This document shows, in pieces, positions 7,080 through 14,665 of a stretch of 64,000 nt of DNA. The position numbers were made by a program, and so were the translations under genes. How positions within the stretch are numbered: the stretch's first letter is position 1; the number at the start of each line of letters is the position of its first letter. The stretch covers positions 310,001 to 374,000 of the forward strand of contig NZ_QAOJ01000002.1 in NCBI RefSeq assembly GCF_003050835.1, in the 5' to 3' direction. This DNA is from Pseudomonas sp. GV071 (GTDB lineage Bacteria > Pseudomonadota > Gammaproteobacteria > Pseudomonadales > Pseudomonadaceae). Below the pieces are notes generated by a model. It saw nothing but the letters and a program-made list of their open reading frames with translations, was not told the DNA's origin and ran no database searches.

Positions 7080-7960
7080 TAAGAGGCCTCACAAGGTTGA
7101 GTGTTATTGCGGGGTGGCCGCGCGGCCAGCACGGCGGCCAGGGTGACCAGCGCGCCGCCACACCATTCGCGCATGCCCAATTCACGGTCGCCAAACCAGG
7201 CGCTGGTCAACACCGCCACGACCAGCTCCATCACCACCAGGACCGACGCACGACCGATCTCGACATGGCTGAAGCCGTATTGCGCGGTGGCCATGGCCAC
7301 CAGCCAGAAAATGCCGAACAGCAGTACCTGTCCCCATAGCCCCAGAGACATCGGCGGCAATGGCGTGTCTTGCAGCAGACAAAACACCGCGCCCACTGCC
7401 GCGCTACCGAGAAACGCCACCACCGACTTGCTCGCCAGCGGCACCTGATCGGCGGCACGGGTGACCAGGTTGTTCATGGCAAAGGCAAAACCGGCGACCA
7501 GCGCCAGCCAGTCGGCGGCGCTCAGCGGCTTGAAGGTGTCGCGGCTCAGCCCCAGGGTCAGAGCAATACCGAGCATGGCCAAGCCGAGAGCCAGCAAGCG
7601 CTCGCCACTGAGCTTTTCGCCCAGGGCCAGCCAGCCGCCGAGCAAGCCCCACACTGGCGCCAGATAAAACAGCAGCATCACCCGCACCACATCGCCTTCG
7701 GACAGCGCGCCGACCAACCCGCCCGTGCCAAAACCGCCGAGTACACCTATCGCAAACAGGCCCCAGCGCTGCGACCACCACGCGTGGCGCTGCCAGACCA
7801 ACACCGGAATCGCCAGCCCGCAAAGCAGCCCGTATGTGGCCAGCACCACCGGCATCCCGCTGAGGCCTTGCTCGGCAAAATGGTGCAGCGGCATCCAGCC
7901 CAGGCCCCACAGCACGGCGGCAAACAGCAGGATGCTTTCCGGTTTAAGCAGCACGTTCAT
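7079..7960 (-). CDS. EamA-type drug/metabolite transporter
   Basis: A 293-residue inner-membrane protein with about ten hydrophobic segments arranged as two EamA repeats, typical of 10-TM DMT permeases. The start ATG (7958-7960) overlaps the TGA of the upstream dehydrogenase by four bases; longer in-frame extensions run inside that gene and are rejected. Guanidine-I riboswitches commonly control small four-TM SugE/EmrE guanidine exporters, which belong to the same DMT superfamily. This larger protein may fill the export role here, or take up or release a pathway intermediate. Direction and substrate are inferences. Confidence 0.85.
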   Translation of the reverse strand: MNVLLKPESILLFAAVLWGLGWMPLHHFAEQGLSGMPVVLATYGLLCGLAIPVLVWQRHAWWSQRWGLFAIGVLGGFGTGGLVGALSEGDVVRVMLLFYLAPVWGLLGGWLALGEKLSGERLLALGLAMLGIALTLGLSRDTFKPLSAADWLALVAGFAFAMNNLVTRAADQVPLASKSVVAFLGSAAVGAVFCLLQDTPLPPMSLGLWGQVLLFGIFWLVAMATAQYGFSHVEIGRASVLVVMELVVAVLTSAWFGDRELGMREWCGGALVTLAAVLAARPPRNNTQPCEAS

Positions 7961-8709
7961 CCCATCCACGCTCCGCCGTTGGCGCCGAGCATTTGTCCCT
8001 GAAAGAAGCTGGCCTGGGGCGACACCAGAAACAGTACGGCGGCAGCGATTTCTTCCGGGCGGCCGAGACGGCCGGCAGGGATCGCGACTTCCTTGGCGAT
8101 CATTTCCACACTCATGTTTTCTGCGCTGACCATGGCGGTATCCACCGGCCCGGGCGCCACGCCATTGATGCGGATGGCCGGGGCGAATTCGCGGGCCAGG
8201 GATTTGGTCAGGCCGATCACCCCGGCCTTGGCGGTGCAGTAAGCGGCGAAGTTTTCCCGGCCCAGATGGCCGAGCTCCGAGGCGATATTGACGATGCTGC
8301 CCGAACCGCGCGGCTGCATATGGCCCAGGGCATGGCGGCAGCAGCGGTACACGGCGCTGAGGTCGACACCGAGCAGGGTCGCCCAATCATCTTCGCTGGT
8401 TTCCAGGAAAGGCTTTTCCAGAATGATGCCGGCGTTGTTGACCAGAATATCCAGGGCACCCGCGGCGAAAACCTCGTCGAACATGGCCGCCACCTGGGCA
8501 GCAGAACTGACATCCGCCTCCACCGCCCGCGCCCAGCCACCCGCCGAGGTAATGCGCGCCACAAGGCCAGTCGCTGCCTGGGCCTGGCCAAGGTGATTGA
8601 TCCACACCTGGGCGCCAGCAGCGGCGAGGGCCAACACAGTAGCGCGGCCAATGCCGGTGGCGGCGCCGGTGACCAGCGCCACTTGGCCGCTGAGGGGTAA
8701 CTCGCTCAT
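7957..8709 (-). CDS. SDR family oxidoreductase (first of a pair)
   Basis: A 250-residue classical short-chain dehydrogenase. Cofactor motif TGAATGIG (residues 14-21), NNAG at 91-94, and catalytic S144, Y157, K161 (YCTAK). It ends with the usual ANGGAWMG-type tail. It follows a second SDR directly (one-base overlap at 8709) and overlaps the permease gene by four bases. In a pathway beginning with a di-iron membrane oxygenase, two dehydrogenases could oxidise a hydroxylated product stepwise; this is inference from gene order. Confidence 0.9.
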   Translation of the reverse strand: MSELPLSGQVALVTGAATGIGRATVLALAAAGAQVWINHLGQAQAATGLVARITSAGGWARAVEADVSSAAQVAAMFDEVFAAGALDILVNNAGIILEKPFLETSEDDWATLLGVDLSAVYRCCRHALGHMQPRGSGSIVNIASELGHLGRENFAAYCTAKAGVIGLTKSLAREFAPAIRINGVAPGPVDTAMVSAENMSVEMIAKEVAIPAGRLGRPEEIAAAVLFLVSPQASFFQGQMLGANGGAWMG

Positions 8710-9485
8710 CAGTGCATCACCTCGCCATGGCTGACCGACAGCGCCTGCCCGGTCAGGGGCAGGGCCAGGGCGCTGCCGAGAAACAGAAAGGTGCCGGCCA
8801 GGTCCGCCGGGGTCAGCAACTCCGGCACCGCCTGGGCGGCGAGAATGCTCGCCAGTTCATCGGCTTCGCTGCGGCCATTGGCGGCGGCCATCACCTTGAG
8901 CGAACGCATGGCCGCTTCGGTGCCGATCCAGCCTGGGCACACCGCATTGACCCGAATACGGCGCGGGCCGAGCTCCCAGGCCAGCGAGCGGGTCAGGCCA
9001 ATCACCGCGTGTTTGCTGGCCACATAGGCGCTAAAGCCCGGCACCCCTTTCAGGCCCCAGATCGAGGCCTGGTTGATCACACAGCTACCAGCCTTGAGCT
9101 GGCCCTGCAGGGCGCGGGTCAGGCGCAGCATCGAGGCGACGTTGTTATCCAGCAGCGCCTGCCAGTGGGCATCGGCTTGCGCGCCGGTGTCGCTCAAGGG
9201 CGTGGCGTATTCGACGCCGGCGTTATTGATCAGCACATCGATAGGGCGCCCTTCGCGGCCAGCGGCAAACGCCGCGATGGCCTCGCTGTCGCTCAGGTCC
9301 AACGTGCTGACCGTCACCGCCGTGAGGTTGTGAAGTTCCTCCGCCACAGCGGCCAGGGCCTCGCCATTGCGGTCGAGCAATTCAAGGCGCGCGCCCTGTT
9401 CGGCGAAGGCTTTGGCCAGGCCCTTGCCGATTCCGCTGGCAGCGCCGGTGAGGACCACGGTCTTGCCGCTGTAGTCGAGGTTCAT
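8709..9485 (-). CDS. SDR family oxidoreductase (second of a pair)
   Basis: A 258-residue classical SDR with TGAASGIG (13-20), an aspartate at the end of the second strand (LLDRN, D38) that favours NAD(H), NNAG (87-90) and catalytic S141, Y154, K158 (YVASK). It diverges clearly from its neighbour at 7957-8709, so the two are not a recent duplication. It lies 3 bp downstream of the membrane oxygenase gene, consistent with sequential action on the same substrate. Substrate unknown. Confidence 0.9.
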   Translation of the reverse strand: MNLDYSGKTVVLTGAASGIGKGLAKAFAEQGARLELLDRNGEALAAVAEELHNLTAVTVSTLDLSDSEAIAAFAAGREGRPIDVLINNAGVEYATPLSDTGAQADAHWQALLDNNVASMLRLTRALQGQLKAGSCVINQASIWGLKGVPGFSAYVASKHAVIGLTRSLAWELGPRRIRVNAVCPGWIGTEAAMRSLKVMAAANGRSEADELASILAAQAVPELLTPADLAGTFLFLGSALALPLTGQALSVSHGEVMH

Positions 9486-9488
9486 CCG

Positions 9489-10514
9489 CTACACCGCCGT
9501 CAGAAACGACACGCCCACCGCGCCGTAAAAACCATCGGCACGCCGTTGCTGCTCAGGCGCGGCCACTTCGCCGTAGTGGTCGTCGATCACCCGGCGCAGA
9601 CGGTGTTCATGGAAGCTTTTCAGCAACAGACGCATGGGCAGCACCTGGGCGTAATCGCTGCCATACAGCTCGCGGTGCAAGGCCGGCAGGCGGTACCAGG
9701 GCGCCACCGGTTTTTCGTGGTGGGCGTTGTGGTAGGAGAAATTCAGCAGCAGCAGGTTGAGCGCCGGCCAGCGCGCCGAGACCACGTTGCTGTAGGTGTT
9801 GTGTTGCTCGTACACACGGTCGCGGACCTTGTCATTGGGAATCGCGCCACCGTCTTCGAGCACGGCGAAGGCGTCGTAGGTGTGCTGATAGGCATCGGCA
9901 AAGCGCAGCACGGTGAGCATCAGCATCCAGGCCAGGCAATACAGCACCAGCGCCTTGAACGACACGGCAGCGAGCACGGCAAACAGCAGCGAACGGACGG
10001 CCAGGGTCAGCAGCACCTTCTTGCGGTTGGCGCGGTGTTTTTCGTCCTGAGTGATAAAGGGCAACACCACCACGTAGTAATGCATCACCAGCTCGATGGC
10101 CGGGATATACGCCCATTCCAGCGCCAGGATGATTTTGCGCAGCCACAGCGGGCAGGCGTTCATAAAGACCTTGGTGTCGAAGGTGATCACGTCGGCGCGG
10201 TCGACGTGATGGCGCATGTGCTTTTTGCGCAGGTACTGAAAGCCGGCGTAGCAACTGCCACACAGCCAGCTGCAGACCTCCCCGGCCCATTCGTTGTGCT
10301 TGGGCTTGGCGAAAATGGTGCCGTGGGCGAACTCGTGAATCAGGTAGGCCGCGATGATCATCCCGTGCCCGAGCAATAGGGTACCGAGCAGGTTCAACGC
10401 CCAGTGGGCGGAGAACAGCAGGGCAAAGCCGCCGATGTAGGCCGTAAAGACATAGGCGAACGCCAGGCTGTTAGGCAGTTTGCCGTCGGCGTAGCGAAAA
10501 ACTTGCGTAGACAT
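9489..10514 (-). CDS. Membrane fatty-acid-desaturase-fold di-iron oxygenase
   Basis: A 341-residue integral membrane protein with the three histidine boxes of the FADS/hydroxylase superfamily: HEFAH (60-64), HMRHH (99-103) and HNAHH (262-266), with extra histidines at 50, 211 and 238. Hydrophobic stretches around residues 17-57 and 170-205 flank the boxes. I chose the ATG at 10512-10514 because GAGGAG lies about 6 nt upstream; an upstream in-frame start lacks this. Family members desaturate or hydroxylate acyl chains, alkanes, sterols or small amines. Between a riboswitch-controlled importer and two dehydrogenases, hydroxylation of an N-alkyl group on a guanidino compound is an attractive hypothesis. 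Confidence 0.88.
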   Translation of the reverse strand: MSTQVFRYADGKLPNSLAFAYVFTAYIGGFALLFSAHWALNLLGTLLLGHGMIIAAYLIHEFAHGTIFAKPKHNEWAGEVCSWLCGSCYAGFQYLRKKHMRHHVDRADVITFDTKVFMNACPLWLRKIILALEWAYIPAIELVMHYYVVVLPFITQDEKHRANRKKVLLTLAVRSLLFAVLAAVSFKALVLYCLAWMLMLTVLRFADAYQHTYDAFAVLEDGGAIPNDKVRDRVYEQHNTYSNVVSARWPALNLLLLNFSYHNAHHEKPVAPWYRLPALHRELYGSDYAQVLPMRLLLKSFHEHRLRRVIDDHYGEVAAPEQQRRADGFYGAVGVSFLTAV

Positions 10515-10591
10515 GTGGGCTCCTCGTGAATCGGCGTTGCCAGTGGTGCGCAGGGACATGCGCACCGGCAACGTGACGTCGATTGCCTGCC

Positions 10592-11608
10592 TTACTTGGC
10601 CAGGGCTTCGACGAAGGACGCGTCAAAGGTGGTGGCGAAATCCGGAATGGCCGGGATCTGGCCGTTGTCCTTGAGCAGGGTGCCGATCACCGCGCCGCTA
10701 CCGAAGAACGAACTGGTGGCGTCGGACTTCTCGAAGTTCTTGCTCATCTCCGCCAGCGGAATGTTGTACACGCCGCTCATTTGCTCAGTGGCTTCCTTGG
10801 CGCTTACGCCGAGCACCTTGCCGATGATTTCGGCGGCTTCTTCTGGATGGCTTTTGATATACGCCAGGCCGTCGACATAACCCTGCATCAGGGCGTTGAT
10901 CGCCACTTTGCGTTTGGCGATGACCTTCTCATCGAACACCAGCACGTCGGTGATCAGGCCCGGGGCGTCTTTGGAGGAATACACCACGTGGAACTTGTCA
11001 CCCGGCATGCCGAGAATCTGCGACACGTTCGGCTCGTAGGTCACGCCCACCGGCAGGCTGCCGGAGGCCATGGCGCCGGGGATGCTTTCCGGGGTCATGT
11101 TGATCGGGCTGATGTCTTTCTCGGTCAGGCCATTGGTTTTCAGCGCGTAGGCGAGGAGGAAATCCGACGGCGACAGCGGGTTAAAACCGACCTTCTTGCC
11201 CTTGAAGTCCTTCACCGAGGTGATGGACTTGTCGGCAACGATGGCATCGCCCCCGTTGGAGAAGTCGATGGGCATCACCACCTTGTGCTTGAGGCCCTTG
11301 GCGGCGCCGCCGACCACCTGGTCGTAGGTGAGCATGCCGCCATCCAGCGCGCCGCCGACCATGGCGGTGGGGATCAGGGCCGGGTCGTTGAAAAACTGCA
11401 GCTCCACTTTCAGGCCGTGCGGCTTGTACAGGTCGAGCTTGTCGGCGACATAAAACGGCGCGTAACCGGCCCAGACAACGGTACCGATCTTCAGTGTTTC
11501 AGCGGCTTGGGAGGCGATGGGCAAGAGGCTGGCAGCAGTGGCCAGGCAAGCCCCGAGCAGGCTTTTGCGCAACGAAGGAAGCTTGAAGCAAGACAACGGC
11601 GTGGTCAT
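10592..11608 (-). CDS. ABC transporter substrate-binding protein, SsuA/NMT1 type; first gene of the riboswitch operon
   Basis: A 338-residue periplasmic binding protein. An N-terminal signal peptide (basic start, hydrophobic LLGACLATAASLLPIA, cleavage likely after SQA) precedes AETLKIGTVVWAGYAPFYVA, the typical opening of the nitrate/sulfonate/taurine-binding family, followed by GGALDGGMLTYDQ and NPLSPSDFL. The start ATG (11606-11608) has TAGGAG about 8 nt upstream; an in-frame start 33 nt further out is not supported. It is the gene directly behind the guanidine-I riboswitch, so guanidine or a related compound is the expected ligand. Permease and ATPase partners are at 3280-4116 and 2432-3280. 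Confidence 0.92.
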   Translation of the reverse strand: MTTPLSCFKLPSLRKSLLGACLATAASLLPIASQAAETLKIGTVVWAGYAPFYVADKLDLYKPHGLKVELQFFNDPALIPTAMVGGALDGGMLTYDQVVGGAAKGLKHKVVMPIDFSNGGDAIVADKSITSVKDFKGKKVGFNPLSPSDFLLAYALKTNGLTEKDISPINMTPESIPGAMASGSLPVGVTYEPNVSQILGMPGDKFHVVYSSKDAPGLITDVLVFDEKVIAKRKVAINALMQGYVDGLAYIKSHPEEAAEIIGKVLGVSAKEATEQMSGVYNIPLAEMSKNFEKSDATSSFFGSGAVIGTLLKDNGQIPAIPDFATTFDASFVEALAK

Positions 11609-11645
11609 GGCAACACTCCTACACGTTAGGGAAACAGGCACGGGA

Positions 11646-11756
11646 TGACATCACGTCTCCCGGGCTTTTCTCCCGCCGTGTAGCCCTATTCCTTAGGGCC
11701 GGAAAACTCTCGGACCAGCGTCCACCTCTGTGGACCGGAACCCTAGTTCGCCTCTG
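11646..11756 (-). promoter_or_regulatory. Guanidine-I riboswitch (ykkC type)
   Basis: Read on the minus strand, the leader contains, in order, ACTAGGGTTCCG, a GTCCAC/GTGGAC hairpin, CTGGTCCGAGAG, a GCCCTA/TAGGGC hairpin, and ACGGCGGGAGAAAAGCCCGG followed by GAGA. These are the diagnostic conserved blocks of the ykkC guanidine-I aptamer, in correct order and spacing. Immediately downstream, GGGAGAC can pair with GTC-A-TCCC. This would form a hairpin that consumes the 3' edge of the aptamer and so is a candidate expression platform. The element ends about 40 nt before the ATG of the binding-protein gene. The 3' ACGG/AAAGCCCGG core argues for the guanidine class rather than the ppGpp or PRPP ykkC subtypes. 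Confidence 0.92.
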
Positions 11757-11840
11757 GTTACAGCTCCTGTGTGCCAAGCGTCATGAGCAGCTTTGTGACG
11801 GCGGTGCCGACGCGAAAAACTCATCCCGTTCGGGAGGTGA

Positions 11841-11860
11841 TGTAGCAAGGTCGGTGCCAG
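11841..11860 (-). promoter_or_regulatory. Candidate sigma-54 (RpoN) promoter for the riboswitch operon
   Basis: On the minus strand the sequence is CTGGCACC-GACC-TTGCTACA: the -24 GG and -12 GC dinucleotides are 10 bases apart, matching TGGCAC-N5-TTGCW. It lies about 85 nt upstream of the aptamer in the correct orientation, giving a leader start near 11833. A possible enhancer-type palindrome, GCATGGTTTCAGTGC at 11969-11983, shares the GCA...GTGC ends of NtrC sites but is weak. Confidence 0.7.
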
Positions 11861-11861
11861 G

Positions 11862-12052
11862 CGCTTGGCTGGCGGTAAAAACCGCACGGATTCAAGGGTT
11901 TGCCTGGATAGCGTCGGAGGGCTGGGGGGTGGATGTCTGGTGGGGGCGCACCAGGGGTAGGCAAGGGCGCATGGTTTCAGTGCGCTTGGGGCTATTTTTT
12001 TGGATTACGCTTCGTTTGCTTTGGTATAGCGGAGTTTTTCGTCGGCGCGTGC
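11862..12052. other. Non-coding stretch upstream of the riboswitch operon
   Basis: No convincing gene on either strand. The stretch contains a possible NtrC-like palindrome (11969-11983) and TGGTG/CACCA inverted arms near 11938-11955. The apparent reading frames run on into the repeat to the right and show no family features. Confidence 0.5.
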
Positions 12053-12715
12053 GCTGGGCGTTTTGTTTCGCGCCTTACGCGCGAGTTTCTTTTGGCAGTC
12101 GCCCCAAAAGAAACCAAAAGGTCTTGCCCCAACCTTGGGTCTGCGCTGCGCTGCGACTCCCCTCGCTACATCGTTGTTCCGGGGGCCGGCGAGACGGGCC
12201 ATCCATGGCCCATCACGCCTTTCGCGGCTCCCGGCCGCTCAACCCCCTCCACAACGACTCCGCTCGGCCTGCGCTAACGGGGCGGGTGGATCACAAGCAA
12301 GATCAAGATCAACCGCCCCTCACCCCAACCCTCTCCCGCAAGCGGGAGAGGGAGCTGACCGAGTGGGATGGTGGCCCTACGCCCCCCTCTCCCGCGCGCG
12401 GGAGAGGGGTCGGGGGTGAGGGGCTTTTGATTTGGCTGTTGATCTGCCCGCCCCGTGGGCGAAGGCCGAGTGCAGGCGCTGTGTAAGGGGTTGAGCGGCC
12501 GGGAGCCGCGAAAGGCAAAGACAGGCCATGGATGGCCTGTTTTGCCGGCCCCTGGAGCAGCGCCGAAACGAGGGGACCCGAAGCGCAGCGTAGGGCCGAG
12601 GTCAGGGCAAGCGTTTTTTGCTTACTTTTTGCCTGGTCCGGCACACCGGCGACTGGCAAAAAGTGAGTCGCGCGTAAGGCGCGAAACAAAACGCTCAGCG
12701 CACGCGGTAACGAAG
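12053..12715. repeat. Long imperfect inverted repeat made of two dispersed-element copies
   Basis: Two related copies of about 300 bp face each other. The left copy begins with GTTTTGTTTCGCGCCTTACG and passes GGCCATCCATGGCC and TTTCGCGGCTCCCGGCCGCT before reaching CCCTCACCCC and a CTCTCCCGCAAGCGGGAGAG hairpin (about 12325-12352). The right copy, read on the minus strand, repeats the same blocks in the same order from about 12700 to 12386 with many differences. The reading frames seen here on both strands are products of this repeat and not genes. Confidence 0.8.
12315..12425. repeat. CTC/GAG-type dispersed palindromic repeat, copy 2 (centre of the long inverted repeat)
   Basis: Two CCCTCTCCCGC...GCGGGAGAGGG hairpins face each other, bordered by CCCCTCACCCC on the left and GGGGGTGAGGGG on the right. 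Same family as the elements near 1.0, 17.5 and 50.4 kb. Confidence 0.8.
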
Positions 12716-12743
12716 AAGAACACGGGCAAATAAATCCCGCCGA

Positions 12744-14594
12744 TCAGGCCAACAACGCCTGTTCCCCCTGCACCTGATTCCTCCCCCCCTGCTTCGCCGC
12801 ATACAACGCCCGGTCCGCCGCGCTCAATAGCGCCTGCACATCCAGCGGCCGTTCCAGCGAATTACACGCCACGCCGATACTCACCGTCAGTTGCACCCGC
12901 TGCTCACCCGCCTCCAACGTGATCGCCGCCACTGCCAAGCGAATCTGCTCAGCCAGCTCAAAGGCATCCTTGGGATTGCTGTCCAGCAGCAACACCACAA
13001 ACTCCTCCCCGCCATAACGCGCCGCCAGGTCGGCGCTGCGCCGGGTCGCCTGTTTCAGCACCTGGGCCACCGCACTGATGCAGCTGTCACCAAAGGGATG
13101 ACCGTAGGTGTCGTTGATCCGCTTGAAATGGTCGATGTCGATCATCAGCACCGCCAGCGCCGGGTCGTTGAGGTGTGCCAGTTGCTGGTCGCAGTAGCGG
13201 CGGTTGGCGAGTTGGGTGAGGGCGTCGGTGTGGCTGATGCGGGTCAGTTCGCTGTTGGCTTGCTCCAGGTCCTGTTTGGTCCGCTGCAGGGCGGAGGTGC
13301 GTTCCTGCACCCGGTGTTCGAGTTCTTCGTTGGTGCGCCGTTGCACCTCGAGGCTCTGCTGCTGGGTGGCCAGCGCCTGTTCGCGGGCTTCCAGCAGGCT
13401 GTGCTGGGCCTCGACGCGGGCCGCGCGCTCGCGGTTGAGGCGGTCGGCGAGGGCGATGGAGAGCAGGATGAATTCGGCGAAAAAACCCAGGGTCTGCATG
13501 CGCAGGGTGACCTGGTTGATTGGCAGCAAGCCTTCCAGTGCCGCGACGTGAATGAAGGTGCAGACGATCAGAAAACTCCAGGCCAGGATAAACATCGGCG
13601 CCGAGGCATTACCCCGACGCCAGGCGGCGATGGCCACCACCAGCGCCAGAATGCACGAGGCCAGGGCCACCTGGTTGATGCCGATCCAATACAACCAGTC
13701 GGGTTGCACCAGGGTCAGCAACAGCGCCACCACCCAGTACGCGGCCAACAGGTTGTTGGTCCACAGCGGCCAACCGCCGTAGCGTGGCAGACGCAGAAAG
13801 GCGCGGATGAACATGGCGGCGGCGAAGAAGCTCCAGAACGCCGACAGGGCGTAGATCTGCCGCGCCGGTTTACCCAGGTCCGGCCACACATAGAGCGGGC
13901 CGATGCCGGAAATGCTCAGCTCGTAAATGATCACCCCGAGCAGGTACAGGGTGTACCAGACGTAGCTGCGGTGTTGGGTGAACAGGTACAGGCTGGCGTT
14001 GTAGAGCAGGATCGCCAGCATGGCGCCGAAGAACATGCCCAGGAGCATGCGCAGGCTTTTTTCCTGGGCCTGGAACTGCGCGTCGCTGTACAGCTGCATG
14101 GGCAGCACCAGGTTTTCTTTGCTGCGCACGCGCATGTAAACCCAGGCTTCTTCGGCTTTCTGCAGGCTCAGGGGGAATACCAGTTGCCGTTCGGCCACTG
14201 GCCAACTGCTGAATGGCAGGTGGTCACCGGCAGACTGCATGGCGCCCCAGCTGCGGCTTTGCGGGTAGTACAGACGCACGTCGGCGCGGTCGATGATCGG
14301 CCACTCCAGCACCAGCAGCCAGTCGTTGATGTTGGCGATGTTTAGCAGGTGCATGCGCACCCACACGGCGTCTTCCTGGTGACCGAGGTTCAGCGAGTCG
14401 GCGTTTACCGCCTGCCAGCCGCGTGAACGTTGGGCGTCGACAAATTGCAGGGGTTGCTGGGGCAACAAGTATTCGAGCTGCGGGCCCAGGCGCAGGGGCT
14501 CCATGTCGTCCTGCAGCTGCACCAGCGCGGCCGAGCAGGAAAAAGCTGCCAGCCAGCCCATCACCAGGGTTACGAGGTGTACACGTAGCCGCAT
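12744..14594 (-). CDS. Diguanylate cyclase with 7TMR-DISM sensor
   Basis: A 616-residue sensor-output protein. A signal peptide (about 1-22) leads into a periplasmic 7TMR-DISM extracellular domain (to about 165). Seven or eight transmembrane helices follow (about 180-385), then a coiled coil rich in E/Q/R (LNRERAARVEAQHSLLEARE and on), and a C-terminal GGDEF domain. The active-site motif is GGEEF (528-532), and an inhibitory RxxD site (RSAD) sits five residues before it. It should make cyclic-di-GMP in response to an external, probably carbohydrate-like or other small, ligand. It stands alone, between the long inverted repeat and the M23 peptidase gene. Confidence 0.92.
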   Translation of the reverse strand: MRLRVHLVTLVMGWLAAFSCSAALVQLQDDMEPLRLGPQLEYLLPQQPLQFVDAQRSRGWQAVNADSLNLGHQEDAVWVRMHLLNIANINDWLLVLEWPIIDRADVRLYYPQSRSWGAMQSAGDHLPFSSWPVAERQLVFPLSLQKAEEAWVYMRVRSKENLVLPMQLYSDAQFQAQEKSLRMLLGMFFGAMLAILLYNASLYLFTQHRSYVWYTLYLLGVIIYELSISGIGPLYVWPDLGKPARQIYALSAFWSFFAAAMFIRAFLRLPRYGGWPLWTNNLLAAYWVVALLLTLVQPDWLYWIGINQVALASCILALVVAIAAWRRGNASAPMFILAWSFLIVCTFIHVAALEGLLPINQVTLRMQTLGFFAEFILLSIALADRLNRERAARVEAQHSLLEAREQALATQQQSLEVQRRTNEELEHRVQERTSALQRTKQDLEQANSELTRISHTDALTQLANRRYCDQQLAHLNDPALAVLMIDIDHFKRINDTYGHPFGDSCISAVAQVLKQATRRSADLAARYGGEEFVVLLLDSNPKDAFELAEQIRLAVAAITLEAGEQRVQLTVSIGVACNSLERPLDVQALLSAADRALYAAKQGGRNQVQGEQALLA

Positions 14595-14665
14595 TCTTCG
14601 CCCTTCGCCTGCGTGTCGGTCATGGGGAGCAACCGACGTTCTGCAAAACAGGCTAGCAGGCGCTT

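Noticed and set aside
7961..8386. N-terminal extension of the EamA permease
   Set aside because: It overlaps the SDR gene in another frame. The ATGA overlap start at 7960 gives a normal 10-TM permease.
11646..11756. ppGpp or PRPP subtype of the ykkC riboswitch
   Set aside because: The ACGG-GGGA and AAAAGCCCGGGAGA core and the transporter/creatininase context fit the guanidine-I class; the other subtypes usually precede amino-acid or purine synthesis genes.
11854..12733. Several overlapping frames of 90-210 codons around the long inverted repeat
   Set aside because: They occur on both strands of a dispersed repeat and simply read its palindromic sequence; no ribosome-binding sites or family motifs.
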